DNA of 64,000 bases from Alphaproteobacteria bacterium (lineage in GTDB: Bacteria; Pseudomonadota; Alphaproteobacteria; UBA2966), in assembly GCA_021296255.1 (NCBI GenBank), contig JAGWAU010000005.1:34192-98191 (forward strand), given 5' to 3'. This document shows, piece after piece, positions 18,322 through 26,809 of the stretch. How positions within the stretch are numbered: the stretch's first letter is position 1; every line of letters begins with the position of its first letter. The translations under genes and the position numbers were made by a program. The notes beneath the pieces are model-generated. The model was not told where the DNA came from and did not search any database. It saw nothing but the letters and a program-made list of their open reading frames with translations.

Positions 18322-19032
18322 TCACGCTTCGCGGTACCGATAGCCCACACCGTAAAGGGTCTCGATACTCGCGAAATCCCCGTCAGCCTCGCGAAACTTC
18401 CGACGCAATCTCTTGATATGGCTGTCGATCGTGCGATCGTCGACATAGATGTTGTCATCGTAAGCCGCATCCATGAGTTGATCGCGACTTTTGACGTGTC
18501 CCGGGCGAGCCGCGAGCGCCTTGAGAATGAGGAACTCCGTCACCGTCAGACGTACTTCATTGCCGCGCCACGTGCACGAATGTCGGGACGGATCGAGGAC
18601 GAGGTGGCCGCGGACGATCGGTTTGTCGTCCCCGTTCGAACTTTCCCGCCGCCCGCTGTCGGTGCGCCGCAAGACGGCGCGAATGCGCTCGATGAGCAAG
18701 CGCTGGGAAAACGGCTTGCGAATGTAGTCGTCGGCGCCCATTTTCAGGCCCAGCATCTCGTCGACCTCATCGTCCTTGGACGTGAGAAAGATCGCCGGAA
18801 CGTCACTCGTCCGCCGCAGTCGATTGAGCAATTCCATACCGTCGAGCCGCGGCATTTTGATGTCGAGGACAACCAAATCCGCCGGCCGGTGCGTCAAGGC
18901 CGTCAGAGCCTCCGCGCCATCGTAGAAGGTCCGCACGCGAAACCCCTCTGCTTCGAGCGCCATCGAAACGGACGTGAGTATGTTCCGATCATCGTCGACA
19001 AGCGCGATCGTCGCCGAGGTATCGCCGTTCAT
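18322..19032 (-). CDS. chvI: response regulator transcription factor ChvI-like
   Basis: This OmpR-family regulator of 236 residues has an N-terminal receiver domain with acidic pocket 'LVDDDRN', phospho-acceptor Asp in '[16 protein letters not shown]' and the conserved Lys in 'YIRKPFS'. A C-terminal winged-helix DNA-binding domain follows ('[19 protein letters not shown]' and '[17 protein letters not shown]'). It heads the chvI-chvG-rapZ operon. ChvI systems control envelope, exopolysaccharide and acid-response genes in Rhizobiales and Caulobacter; targets here are unknown. The usual divergent neighbour pckA is absent; polA lies upstream on the same strand. Confidence 0.92.
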   Translation of the reverse strand: MNGDTSATIALVDDDRNILTSVSMALEAEGFRVRTFYDGAEALTALTHRPADLVVLDIKMPRLDGMELLNRLRRTSDVPAIFLTSKDDEVDEMLGLKMGADDYIRKPFSQRLLIERIRAVLRRTDSGRRESSNGDDKPIVRGHLVLDPSRHSCTWRGNEVRLTVTEFLILKALAARPGHVKSRDQLMDAAYDDNIYVDDRTIDSHIKRLRRKFREADGDFASIETLYGVGYRYREA

Positions 19033-19070
19033 CTCAAGTCAGGAGTTCCGTCCATCGCCGGTTGGACGCG

Positions 19071-19100
19071 ATCGTACCATATCCGTGTTCTTCGTGTCGG
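19071..19100 (-). promoter_or_regulatory. possible promoter of chvI-chvG-rapZ
   Basis: On the minus strand CCGACA (19095-19100) and TACGAT (19071-19076) are separated by 18 bases, and the -10 is preceded by TGG, giving an extended -10 pattern. The leader to the chvI ATG is about 38 bases. The match is moderate (four of six at each element). Confidence 0.3.
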
Positions 19101-19226
19101 GCCGGTTGCAGCCGTTGCATAGATCGATCGGATCTCGGCAAGTCCCGCCATGTCCCGCAAAGTCCCACGAATAAACACCAACTGCGGCGATTCTAAGTTG
19201 AGCTTGACCGCCACGGAATCAAACGC

Positions 19227-22058
19227 CTAGTGAGCCTCGTCCCAGTTCTCGCCGACGCCCGTATCAACGGTGAGCGGCACGCTCAGGTACGCCGCGTCCT
19301 CCATCACGCCCTTGACGACCGATGCCGTCTGATCGATTTCAGCCTCCGGAACGTCGAACAGCAGTTCGTCATGCACCTGGAGCAGCATGCGGGCCGACAG
19401 TTTCTTCCGTTCGAGGACCTTGGGAATCCGCACCATCGCGCGTTTGATGATGTCGGCGGCGGATCCTTGCAGCGGCGCGTTGATGGCTGCCCGCTCACCG
19501 AAGTTTCGGCGCGCCGGGTTCTTTTCCCGCAGGCTCGGCACGTGCACGCGGCGACCGAACAATGTCGTCACATAACCGTTCTTTCGTGCAAATTCCTTGG
19601 TGGTTTCCATGTAGTCCCGGATGCCGGGATAGCGCTCGAAATAAGCCTCGATGTAGGCCTTGGCTTCCTTCTGCGGAATCACCAACTGCCTGGCCAATCC
19701 GAATGGGCTGATGCCGTAGATGATGCCGAAGTTGATGGCCTTTGCGCTGCGGCGCACCGTCGGGTCCATTCCCTCCATCGGCACGCCGAAAACCTCGCTC
19801 GCCGTCAACGCATGGATGTCGGCGCCCGCGTGAAATGCGTCCTTCAACGTATCGATGTCGGCGATATGCGCGAGCAGCCGAAGTTCGATCTGGGAATAGT
19901 CGGCGGAGAGGAACTTGCAACCGTCTGTAGGCACGAATGCCTGGCGGATTTTCCGTCCTTCTTCCGTCCGCACCGGAATGTTCTGCAGATTTGGGTCCGT
20001 TGACGCAAGCCTTCCCGTACTCGCCGCCGCCATCTGGAATGAGGTGTGCACCCGACTCGATTCCGCATTGATCTGCGTCTGCAGAGCGTCGGTGTACGTT
20101 CCTTTCAACTTTGAAAGCTGCCGCCAGTCCAGTACCAGGCTCGGCATCTCATGGCCCTGCGCAGCTAGGTCTTCAAGCACGTCCGCCCCAGTGGCATAAG
20201 CGCCGGTCTTACCCTTCTTGCCGCCCGGGATACTCATTTCGTCGAATAGCACCTCGCCCAGTTGCTTGGGGGATCCAACGTTGAATTCATGACCTGCCAC
20301 CCTATGGATCTCGTCGACCAGCCGGGACATGCGCATTTTGAAGTCATTGCTGAGCTTCTTGAGCTTCTTCGGATCAACGTGGATGCCGTTGCGTTCCATG
20401 CCGGCGAGTACCGGCACGAGCGGACGCTCAATGGTTTCGTAGACACTGACCAAGCGTTCGCTCACCAGCCTCGGCTTCAATATCCGATGCAGACGCGCGG
20501 TTACGTCTGCGTCTTCCGCCGCGTAGTCCACCGCTTTGTCGAGCGGCACTTTGTCGAAGGTGACCTGCGCTTTGCCGGTTCCCGCGACGTCCTTGTACGA
20601 AATGGGCTCGATGCCCAAGTGGAGCTCCGACAACTCGTCCATGCCATGGCCGTGCAGGCCCCCTTCCAGTACGAAGCTCAATAGCATGGTGTCGTCGATC
20701 GGGCCGAGCTCGATGCCGTATTTGGCGAACATCGCCATGTCGTACTTGATGTTCTGTCCGATTTTGAGAACACCGGGGTTCTCGAGCAACGGCTTCAGGA
20801 TCTCGATCGCGTGATCGAATGGGATCTGGACCGGCGCTTCGGTATTCTCCGATTCCTCCTCGAGCCCGAGACCGCCCTGCCCTGCCGCTCCGGTATGGCC
20901 GAGCGGCACGTAGCAAGCTTTCCCCGGCTCCACCGAGAGAGACACCCCGACCAAATTTGCCTGCATGACATCGAGGGACGTCGTCTCCGTGTCCACGGTC
21001 ACCGCACCTTTTACCTCGGCGGCTTCAACCCAGGCAGCCAGCGCCTCTTCGCTTTGGACCGCTACGTACTCGCCGTCGCCCTCGGGCTCCGAAGCCGACG
21101 GCGCTGTGATTTCGCCGGCTTCGTTGCCGAACTTCGCGCGCAGGCGCGCCGAAAGGGACGCGAACTCCATCTCATCGAGGAACCCGAACAATGTGTCGGG
21201 ATCAGGCGGACGGATCTCCAGCGCCTCGATGCCTCGCTTGACGGGGACATCACGCTTCAACGTCACGAGGTCTCGGCTGACGCGCGCCAATCCGGCGTTT
21301 TCCAGCAGATTCTGGCGGCGCTTCGGCTGCTTGATCTCCTCGGCGCGGTCGAGAAGCGTATCGAGATCCCCATAGGTGTTGATCAACTCGGCCGCTGTCT
21401 TCACGCCGATCCCGGGCACGCCGGGCACGTTATCGCTGGAATCGCCGGCCAGCGCCTGGACGTCGATTACCTTGTCCGGCCTCACCCCGAACTTCTCCAC
21501 GACCTGATCTTCCCGGATCACGGTCTGTTTCATCGGATCCTGCATCGACACGTGATCGCCGACCATCTGCATCAGGTCCTTGTCCGATGAGACGATCACT
21601 ACGTCATAACCCGCTGCGACCGCCTGATCGGCGTAGGTGGCGATCAGGTCATCGGCCTCGAAGCCCTCCATCTCGATGCAGGGCACGTTAAAGGCGCGCG
21701 TGGCGTCCCGGACCAGCGGAAACTGCGGGACGAGATCTTCCGGTGGCGGCGGACGATGGGCCTTGTACTTAGGGTAGATGTCGTTGCGAAAGGATCGGCG
21801 TGCGGTATCGAAAATGACCGCCAGGTGGCCGACGTCGTCGTCGGCCAGAGCGTCGTCGACCAGCTTGTTGAGCATGTTGCAGAAGCCGGAAACGGCACCG
21901 ACGGGTAAACTGTCGCTCTTTCTCGTAAGGGGAGGAAGCGCATGGTAGGCGCGGAAGATGTAGCCCGAGCCGTCTACCAGCAAGACACGCCGAGTGCCGT
22001 TCGTCTTCTCGGAAATCCCGGCACTGCGACCGGCTTCGGAACCCTTTGCTGCCATCAT
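19227..22058 (-). CDS. polA: DNA polymerase I
   Basis: This repair and primer-removal polymerase is complete with all three activities and about 943 residues. The N-terminal 5'-3' exonuclease shows 'LLVDGSGYIFRAYHALPP', 'VIFDT' and 'VIVSSDKDLMQMV' with 'GIGVKTAAELI'. The 3'-5' proofreading domain keeps 'VTVDTETTSLD', and the polymerase domain has motif A 'SADYSQIELRLLAHI', motif B 'RRSAKAINFGIIYG' and motif C 'LQVHDELLFDVP'. The start is one of two adjacent ATGs (22058/22055) behind a GGAGG; the frame upstream lacks family similarity. The intact DTE motif implies working proofreading. Confidence 0.97.
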   Translation of the reverse strand: MMAAKGSEAGRSAGISEKTNGTRRVLLVDGSGYIFRAYHALPPLTRKSDSLPVGAVSGFCNMLNKLVDDALADDDVGHLAVIFDTARRSFRNDIYPKYKAHRPPPPEDLVPQFPLVRDATRAFNVPCIEMEGFEADDLIATYADQAVAAGYDVVIVSSDKDLMQMVGDHVSMQDPMKQTVIREDQVVEKFGVRPDKVIDVQALAGDSSDNVPGVPGIGVKTAAELINTYGDLDTLLDRAEEIKQPKRRQNLLENAGLARVSRDLVTLKRDVPVKRGIEALEIRPPDPDTLFGFLDEMEFASLSARLRAKFGNEAGEITAPSASEPEGDGEYVAVQSEEALAAWVEAAEVKGAVTVDTETTSLDVMQANLVGVSLSVEPGKACYVPLGHTGAAGQGGLGLEEESENTEAPVQIPFDHAIEILKPLLENPGVLKIGQNIKYDMAMFAKYGIELGPIDDTMLLSFVLEGGLHGHGMDELSELHLGIEPISYKDVAGTGKAQVTFDKVPLDKAVDYAAEDADVTARLHRILKPRLVSERLVSVYETIERPLVPVLAGMERNGIHVDPKKLKKLSNDFKMRMSRLVDEIHRVAGHEFNVGSPKQLGEVLFDEMSIPGGKKGKTGAYATGADVLEDLAAQGHEMPSLVLDWRQLSKLKGTYTDALQTQINAESSRVHTSFQMAAASTGRLASTDPNLQNIPVRTEEGRKIRQAFVPTDGCKFLSADYSQIELRLLAHIADIDTLKDAFHAGADIHALTASEVFGVPMEGMDPTVRRSAKAINFGIIYGISPFGLARQLVIPQKEAKAYIEAYFERYPGIRDYMETTKEFARKNGYVTTLFGRRVHVPSLREKNPARRNFGERAAINAPLQGSAADIIKRAMVRIPKVLERKKLSARMLLQVHDELLFDVPEAEIDQTASVVKGVMEDAAYLSVPLTVDTGVGENWDEAH

Positions 22059-22145
22059 CGATCCTCCCAAGCCTGCCGCAGTATGCCATGAGGCCGGCCG
22101 GCGCATAAACGCCACCCCGAGGTTGCCCAGCCGGCGGACGGCCGG

Positions 22146-23315
22146 TCAGGGACGCTTGAACTGTTTGGAAAGTGCGAGTCCCTGGCGCTGATAATTGGAC
22201 CCGATATCACGCCCGTAAAGCTTGTCCGGCAGCGCCGTAAGCCGTTCGTAGAGCAGACGTCCGACCACCTGACCGTCTTCGATCATGAACGGAACGTCGC
22301 GTGATCGGACTTCCAGGACCGCCCGCGTTCCTTCACCGCCGACGTCGGCTAGTCCGAAGCCCGGATCGAAAAAACCGGCGTAGTGCACGCGGAATTCGCC
22401 CACCAGCGTATCGTAGGCCAGCATCTCGGCTGCGTGATCGGCCGGAACGGTGACCGACTCCCGGGATGACAGGATGTAGAAGTCGTTGGGATCGAGAATA
22501 ACCCCCTGACCCGTTCGCGCACGTACAGGCTCCCAGTAGTCTCTGGGATCGTAGTAGTTGACCTTTGAGACGTCGATCAGGTCGGCATTCTTGCGCGCGC
22601 GCCAACCGATCAGGTCGGACCCGCCGTTCCCCTGCGCGTCTACCGTAATGGCGAGCAACCCCCGTTTGACGTTCTCCGCGAATACGGTCTCATCGTCGAT
22701 GAGTCCGACCTCGGCGTGAAGCTCGCGTAGCGCCGCATCGCTCCATCGGGGCGCCCCTCGTTTGATCCGGAGTTGCAGCAAGCGCGTGCCGGTCTCCACC
22801 AGGATGCTGAACGAGCGAGGCGATATCTCGATCCACAGCGGGCCGTGATAACCGGCCCGCACATGATCGAATTCCGTGCCGCCGTCGGTGATCAGGCGGC
22901 AGAACACGTCGAGACGCCCGGTAGAGCTTTTGGGGTTGGCCATGGCCGACGTGCGATGCCTCAGCTGAAGACTTTCCATCACGGGCGCCAAATAGACGCA
23001 CCCCTTTTCCAGGACCGCCCCGCCATCAAGCGAGAACTGGTGCATCGCGTACGCTTCGATCTTTTGGCCCACCGATGCACCGCGACCGGGCAGGAAGCTG
23101 GCCCGCGTTCTGTAGGCGATAGGACCGAGGCGAAGGTCGACGCTGGCGGGCTGAATCTGCCCCTCGTTGATCGGCTCGGTTGCCTTGATCTCACCACGTT
23201 CGACCGCTTCACGCAGTCCCTGGGACGGCACGACACCCGTGGAATGCATCGGCTCCATACCTGGCTTCATCTCGTCCACGGCAAAGAGCGTATGTTCGGC
23301 CGCGCCAGCCATCAA
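22146..23315 (-). CDS. dcd: 2'-deoxycytidine 5'-triphosphate deaminase, double-length alphaproteobacterial type
   Basis: It deaminates dCTP to dUTP for thymidylate synthesis. At up to 389 residues it is about twice the size of E. coli Dcd, with two related beta-rich halves: 'GQIQPASVDLRLG' then 'AGYHGPLWIEISPRSF', and later 'HYAGFFDPGFG' then 'AVLEVRSRDVPF', the second matching the canonical active-site Glu segment. The start is uncertain. The first ATG (23315) lacks a ribosome-binding site, and an internal ATG at 23249 (MHSTGVVPSQ) aligns better with family N-termini. Its product dUTP normally needs Dut, whose gene at the end of this window is damaged. Confidence 0.88.
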   Translation of the reverse strand: MMAGAAEHTLFAVDEMKPGMEPMHSTGVVPSQGLREAVERGEIKATEPINEGQIQPASVDLRLGPIAYRTRASFLPGRGASVGQKIEAYAMHQFSLDGGAVLEKGCVYLAPVMESLQLRHRTSAMANPKSSTGRLDVFCRLITDGGTEFDHVRAGYHGPLWIEISPRSFSILVETGTRLLQLRIKRGAPRWSDAALRELHAEVGLIDDETVFAENVKRGLLAITVDAQGNGGSDLIGWRARKNADLIDVSKVNYYDPRDYWEPVRARTGQGVILDPNDFYILSSRESVTVPADHAAEMLAYDTLVGEFRVHYAGFFDPGFGLADVGGEGTRAVLEVRSRDVPFMIEDGQVVGRLLYERLTALPDKLYGRDIGSNYQRQGLALSKQFKRP

Positions 23316-23328
23316 TTATCCAAACAAG

Positions 23329-23384
23329 GGTTTGCCGAGATCGCGATTCCCGGGGAGGATCAAGAACGGCAGCCTCGGCAAACC
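23329..23384. repeat. perfect 11-bp inverted repeat
   Basis: GGTTTGCCGAG (23329-23339) and CTCGGCAAACC (23374-23384) are exact reverse complements separated by 34 bases, starting 13 bases upstream of the first dcd ATG. It could fold in the dcd leader RNA or bind a dimeric regulator. No U-tract follows on either strand. Confidence 0.55.
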
Positions 23385-23625
23385 ACTGCTGCCGGCAGTT
23401 AATTGGTCCGTCAATTTGTTCGCCTCAGCGATGCTAACGGTTCTTGAGCGCCTGTTGTGCTGCCTTCCCCCGATGGTCACAGTAGCGGGATTTCCTGCCA
23501 CTCGAAAGCACGGAATCGCGTTGAATTTTCACGAAAATTTCTTCCACAGACAGCACTCCCCACGGAGGTGTCCGATTGTCAACGCGCTAAGGATTCAATC
23601 CCCGACTCCCACAAGGGAAATTTCT

Positions 23626-23634
23626 TGTGGATAA
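23626..23634 (-). other. consensus DnaA box TTATCCACA
   Basis: The nine bases match the strict DnaA box exactly on the minus strand (TGTGGATAA on the plus strand). I saw no second perfect box nearby. A single box may be an isolated DnaA-regulatory or titration site, or chance. Confidence 0.45.
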
Positions 23635-23647
23635 ATGAGGTATCGGA

Positions 23648-23830
23648 TCAGTGGCCGGGCCTCTTGGCTGCCCCAGCCTTGAGAACGAATCGCCGATCGC
23701 AGTAGGGGCAGTCGATCTGGCCATCTTCCCCCAAGTTGAGATACACCTTCGGGTGCCCCAACGGTCCGCCGCCGTCGCAACTGACAGTGTGTTCTTCGAC
23801 CTCAATGACTTCGGGCGGTTCGATGGACAT
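23648..23830 (-). CDS. small CHCC zinc-finger domain protein (zf-CHCC)
   Basis: This 60-residue protein has the CHCC zinc-ligand set: Cys in 'TVSCDGGG', His in 'LGHPKVYLNL', and the pair in 'IDCPYCDRRFVL'. This family is common in Alphaproteobacteria and is related to the zinc-binding domain of mitochondrial complex I subunit NDUFS6. A direct role in complex I assembly is known for the eukaryotic relative only. The ATG start at 23830 fits the family length. It stands alone, in the same orientation as dcd. Confidence 0.85.
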   Translation of the reverse strand: MSIEPPEVIEVEEHTVSCDGGGPLGHPKVYLNLGEDGQIDCPYCDRRFVLKAGAAKRPGH

Positions 23831-24173
23831 ACGGCTTTACCCAATCCCGGTTGACCGATCTCGCGACGGCAGTGGCGCGCCGACCCGTTGTCGGCCGAAT
23901 GATACGCAAAGTCGACCCGCATTCAACTCGAATGACCTGGTTTCCGACTTGCCCCGGGGTCTCAATCGGATCGCGAACCGTGTCATGATTCCACATGCTC
24001 GATCGATCACCTTCGCCGGCCGGGAGATCGCCGACATGACGACCCGGAAGTCAAATTCCGAGGATCTGTTCGCGGGGGCGGCGAACGCGCACGCAGCTCG
24101 TGACGCATCGGTGCTGCACATCCGGTTCAGGCGAATTGCGCCGCCGTCGAACCTTGAGGTAACGTCGGTCCAA
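23831..24173. other. 343-base region between zinc-finger gene and tRNA-Arg, no gene seen
   Basis: No reading frame on either strand has recognisable protein character. The frame that runs on through the tRNA (ending near 24329) is the familiar spurious translation of a tRNA gene. The region presumably carries the divergent promoters of the zinc-finger gene and the tRNA, but no clear -35/-10 pair stood out. Confidence 0.5.
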
Positions 24174-24250
24174 GCACCCGTAGCTCAGCCGGATAGAGCG
24201 CTGCCCTCCGAAGGCAGAGGTCACAGGTTCGAATCCTGTCGGGTGCGCCA
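24174..24250 (+). tRNA. tRNA-Arg(CCG)
   Basis: A 77-base cloverleaf: acceptor GCACCCG pairs with CGGGTGC. The D arm is GCTC-AGCCGGATA-GAGC, the anticodon stem CTGCC/GGCAG encloses loop CTCCGAA with anticodon CCG (reads CGG), and the T arm is ACAGG-TTCGAAT-CCTGT. The discriminator base G is followed by an encoded CCA. No intron. The anticodon suits the high GC content of the genome. Confidence 0.97.
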
Positions 24251-24315
24251 CTTCGTTCCACGGATTCAGGATCCCGCAAACCACGGCAGCCCGCTGTTCG
24301 GACTCTCGCCAGCGG

Positions 24316-25125
24316 TCAGGTGCCCTTGAATACCGGTTTGCGCTTCTCGTGAAACGCTTCGACGCCTTCGCGGAAATCGTCGGATTGCCGCAGCCTCGAG
24401 TAGCAGTGACCCTCTGCCTGAATGGCCACGGACAGGAACATGTCCTCCGTTTCGTTGAGCAAGCGCTTGGCCGTCCGTTGCGCCAGCGGCGCGAATTCGC
24501 GAAGTTCGGCAACCAGGGCGTCCGTGGACGTCTCCAGCTCATCGTCCGGCACCACCTCGGTGACGATGCCCCAGTCGAAGGCCTGCCGGCCGGAGATGCG
24601 CCGGGAGCGCATGACGATGTCCTTGGTCCGGGTGATGCCGATCATCTTCTGCAGGCGCGCCGCCCCGCCTGATCCCGGAATCTGACCCAACCTCTGCTCG
24701 GGAAGGGCGTAGAGCGCCGTCTCGGAGGCGATACGGAAGTCGCAGGCGAGCGAGATTTCGAAGCCGACGCCGAAGCAGTAGCCGCGATTGGCGGCGATAA
24801 CGGGCTTCTCGCACCGCGTCGGCGCGGCCATGTTGTCGGCAAGTTTCGAGACGTGCTCGGGCGATGCCTCCATGAACCCCCGGATGTACCCGCCCGAAGA
24901 AAAGTTCGGACCGAGAGCGCGAAGCACGATCACGCGGACCCGGTCGTCACGGTCGAGCGTTTCGAACACTGCTCGCAATTCCTCGCGTTGATCCATCGAG
25001 ATCGTGTTCATATCGCCACGGTCCAGGATGATGTCGCCACGCTGCCGTTCGACATCGACATCGACCGTGAAACCGTCAAAGGCCTTGCCGTACAGTTCTT
25101 CCGTCGCTCCGATGGTCAACGCCAT
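24316..25125 (-). CDS. enoyl-CoA hydratase/isomerase family protein (crotonase fold)
   Basis: This 269-residue crotonase-fold protein acts on a CoA thioester, exact reaction unknown. '[19 protein letters not shown]' contains the first catalytic Glu position and '[18 protein letters not shown]' the second, so hydratase chemistry is possible. The oxyanion-hole segment reads '[11 protein letters not shown]' instead of the usual FxAGADxKE. That suggests a specialised substrate. A GGGAGGA precedes the ATG. It is last in a minus-strand trio with an acyl/aryl-CoA ligase and another crotonase, suggesting one CoA-dependent degradation route. Confidence 0.88.
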   Translation of the reverse strand: MALTIGATEELYGKAFDGFTVDVDVERQRGDIILDRGDMNTISMDQREELRAVFETLDRDDRVRVIVLRALGPNFSSGGYIRGFMEASPEHVSKLADNMAAPTRCEKPVIAANRGYCFGVGFEISLACDFRIASETALYALPEQRLGQIPGSGGAARLQKMIGITRTKDIVMRSRRISGRQAFDWGIVTEVVPDDELETSTDALVAELREFAPLAQRTAKRLLNETEDMFLSVAIQAEGHCYSRLRQSDDFREGVEAFHEKRKPVFKGT

Positions 25126-25178
25126 TCCTCCCTGTCAGTCCTCGGTTCGGTTTTGCGGACGGTACGGGCAACCGACGG

Positions 25179-26795
25179 CTACGACGCCGGCGCCATTTCC
25201 AGCAGCAGCTTCTTGTCGATCTTGTTGCCGCCTACCCGGGGAAACTCGGTCAGTTCGATGAATCGAGCCGGTATCTTGTACGTCGCAAGGCCACCCGCCC
25301 GAAGAATTTCCACCAAACCCTCGGAATCGAATGTCTTGCCTTCCTGCACCTGAACGAAGGCCCACGGCGCTTCGCCGTATTCGGCATCGGGTGCCGCGAC
25401 GACGGCACACTGGAACACGTCAGGATGCTTGGCGATCTCCTGCTCGACCTCGACCGGCAATATCTTGTGCCCGCTGCGATTGATGACCTCGCTGGAGCGT
25501 CCCAGCAGCGTCAACCGGCCACCATCATCGAGTACGCCCATATCCCCAGTCGTGTACCAGCCGTCCGACCATACGGCCCGCGTGGCCTCGGGGTCGTTCC
25601 AGTAACCCAGGGAGGCAAAAGGTGCGGAGACCTTGACATGACCGACCTCGCCCGCGGGAAGTTTCGTTCCGTCGTCGTCATCGACCCGCAAGCGGCAGCC
25701 CGGAAGGGGTAAGCCGGTACTCCCGTCAAGGCGTAGCGCCGCCGGTTCGTCGAACTCCGCGTGCCCAAATCCGGGGCACTCCATGGCCCCCGACGCGACC
25801 ACCACTCGGCAATCGGTCAGGCTTTCGATACGTCGCGCCGCATCGAGGCTGGCGGCCCCGGTGCCGACCCGTAAGGCCCGCAACGAGCTCAGATCGAACG
25901 CCGCGAGGTCTTCCCCGGTCAAGCGGGCGAGGATGACGGGCACCGTGGTCGCGACCGTGATCTTCACATCCTCCACCAACTGCAACAAAGCACGCGCTTC
26001 GAATGTCCTGGGGAACGTGTAGGTAAATGGCATCGTGCCAGACATCACCCAGACCAGCACCCCGGCCGCGCCCGACATCGGCGCGAACATGCCGATGACC
26101 TCATCCTCTCGCATCCCCAGCCTGTCGGCGGTGCCGCGGCCGATACAAATCTGCGCTGCTTCCGGCCATTCATTCAACTTGGCGAGGCTGTTGGTCCCGC
26201 TTGAGGCGGTGATCAGGGATACCTCGTCAAACCGGAATTGCCGCTCCGTGATCTGATCACGGCGGTCACCGTATTCGAGAGTCCCTTCCAGATCGGACCA
26301 ACTCAGCCATCCTTCCGGCGGCGCCGGCGTGACGCTGACGCGCAGAACCGGCGCGGACCGGCCGGCAACCGCCTCGTTCAGCCAAGTTTTTTGGTCATCG
26401 TTCATGGAGTCGAGCGAGACGAAGACAGCGCTCGGGTCGATCCGCTCGCAGGTGTAGTCCAGCTCTCGCCGACGCCACTGCATCGGCGCGAAACAGCCCA
26501 AGATGCCGGCCTTCTTGAACGCAATCCGCAGCACCATTTCGCGGGTCGACGACGGGATCTGTGCGAGAGCCCGTCCGTCACGGGGGATGCCGCGAGCGAT
26601 CAGATTGGCGGCGATCCGGTCGGTGGCCTCGTCGAGCTGCCGCCAAGTGATCTCGGTCTCCCAGTCACGGCAGGCAATCTTGTCGGGAAAATCCCGCGCG
26701 TAGGCGGCGTACCGATCGACCATGGTCTCCCGGGACCAATGGCCAGCCGCGAGGTAAGCCTCGACTTTCTCCTGATCGATACGGGTTGGCTTCAT
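25179..26795 (-). CDS. AMP-dependent acyl/aryl-CoA ligase (EntE/DhbE-like)
   Basis: This 538-residue adenylate-forming enzyme would activate a carboxylic acid with ATP, then usually transfer it to CoA. The N-terminal layout ('AAGHWSRETMVDRYAAYARD') resembles the 2,3-dihydroxybenzoate-AMP ligase subgroup. 'SDGWYTTGDMGVLDDGG' and 'LGRSSEVINRSGHKILPVEV' are the hinge region, and 'GGNKIDKK' carries the late catalytic Lys (about 525). The ATP P-loop, normally (S/T)SGTTGxPK, is degenerate: 'SSGTNSLAK' at about residues 198-206, lacking the second Thr, the Gly and the Pro. The ATG is preceded by AAAGG. It is likely an aromatic acid activator, but possibly impaired. Confidence 0.85.
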   Translation of the reverse strand: MKPTRIDQEKVEAYLAAGHWSRETMVDRYAAYARDFPDKIACRDWETEITWRQLDEATDRIAANLIARGIPRDGRALAQIPSSTREMVLRIAFKKAGILGCFAPMQWRRRELDYTCERIDPSAVFVSLDSMNDDQKTWLNEAVAGRSAPVLRVSVTPAPPEGWLSWSDLEGTLEYGDRRDQITERQFRFDEVSLITASSGTNSLAKLNEWPEAAQICIGRGTADRLGMREDEVIGMFAPMSGAAGVLVWVMSGTMPFTYTFPRTFEARALLQLVEDVKITVATTVPVILARLTGEDLAAFDLSSLRALRVGTGAASLDAARRIESLTDCRVVVASGAMECPGFGHAEFDEPAALRLDGSTGLPLPGCRLRVDDDDGTKLPAGEVGHVKVSAPFASLGYWNDPEATRAVWSDGWYTTGDMGVLDDGGRLTLLGRSSEVINRSGHKILPVEVEQEIAKHPDVFQCAVVAAPDAEYGEAPWAFVQVQEGKTFDSEGLVEILRAGGLATYKIPARFIELTEFPRVGGNKIDKKLLLEMAPAS

Positions 26796-26809
26796 GCTTA
26801 ACCTTTAAC

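Larger units (their letters stand above)
23316..23647. other. 332-base gene-free region upstream of dcd, AT-richer, with inverted repeats and a DnaA box
   Basis: No credible ORF is present. It holds an 11-bp inverted repeat (23329-23384), an AT-rich near-palindrome AATTTTC-AC-GAAAATT (23524-23539) and one perfect DnaA box (23626-23634). It lies between the dcd start and the 3' end of the zinc-finger gene. It could be a dcd leader or promoter region, or conceivably part of a replication origin. The base composition is visibly more AT-rich than the flanking genes. Confidence 0.5.

Noticed and set aside
19029-19214. 61-codon frame just upstream of chvI
   Set aside because: It overlaps the chvI start and the putative promoter, and its sequence has no domain or conserved pattern I recognise.
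23736-24329. 197-codon plus-strand frame running through the tRNA-Arg gene
   Set aside because: The part over the tRNA ([15 protein letters not shown]...) is the well-known false peptide translated from tRNA genes; the rest has no similarity or start signal.
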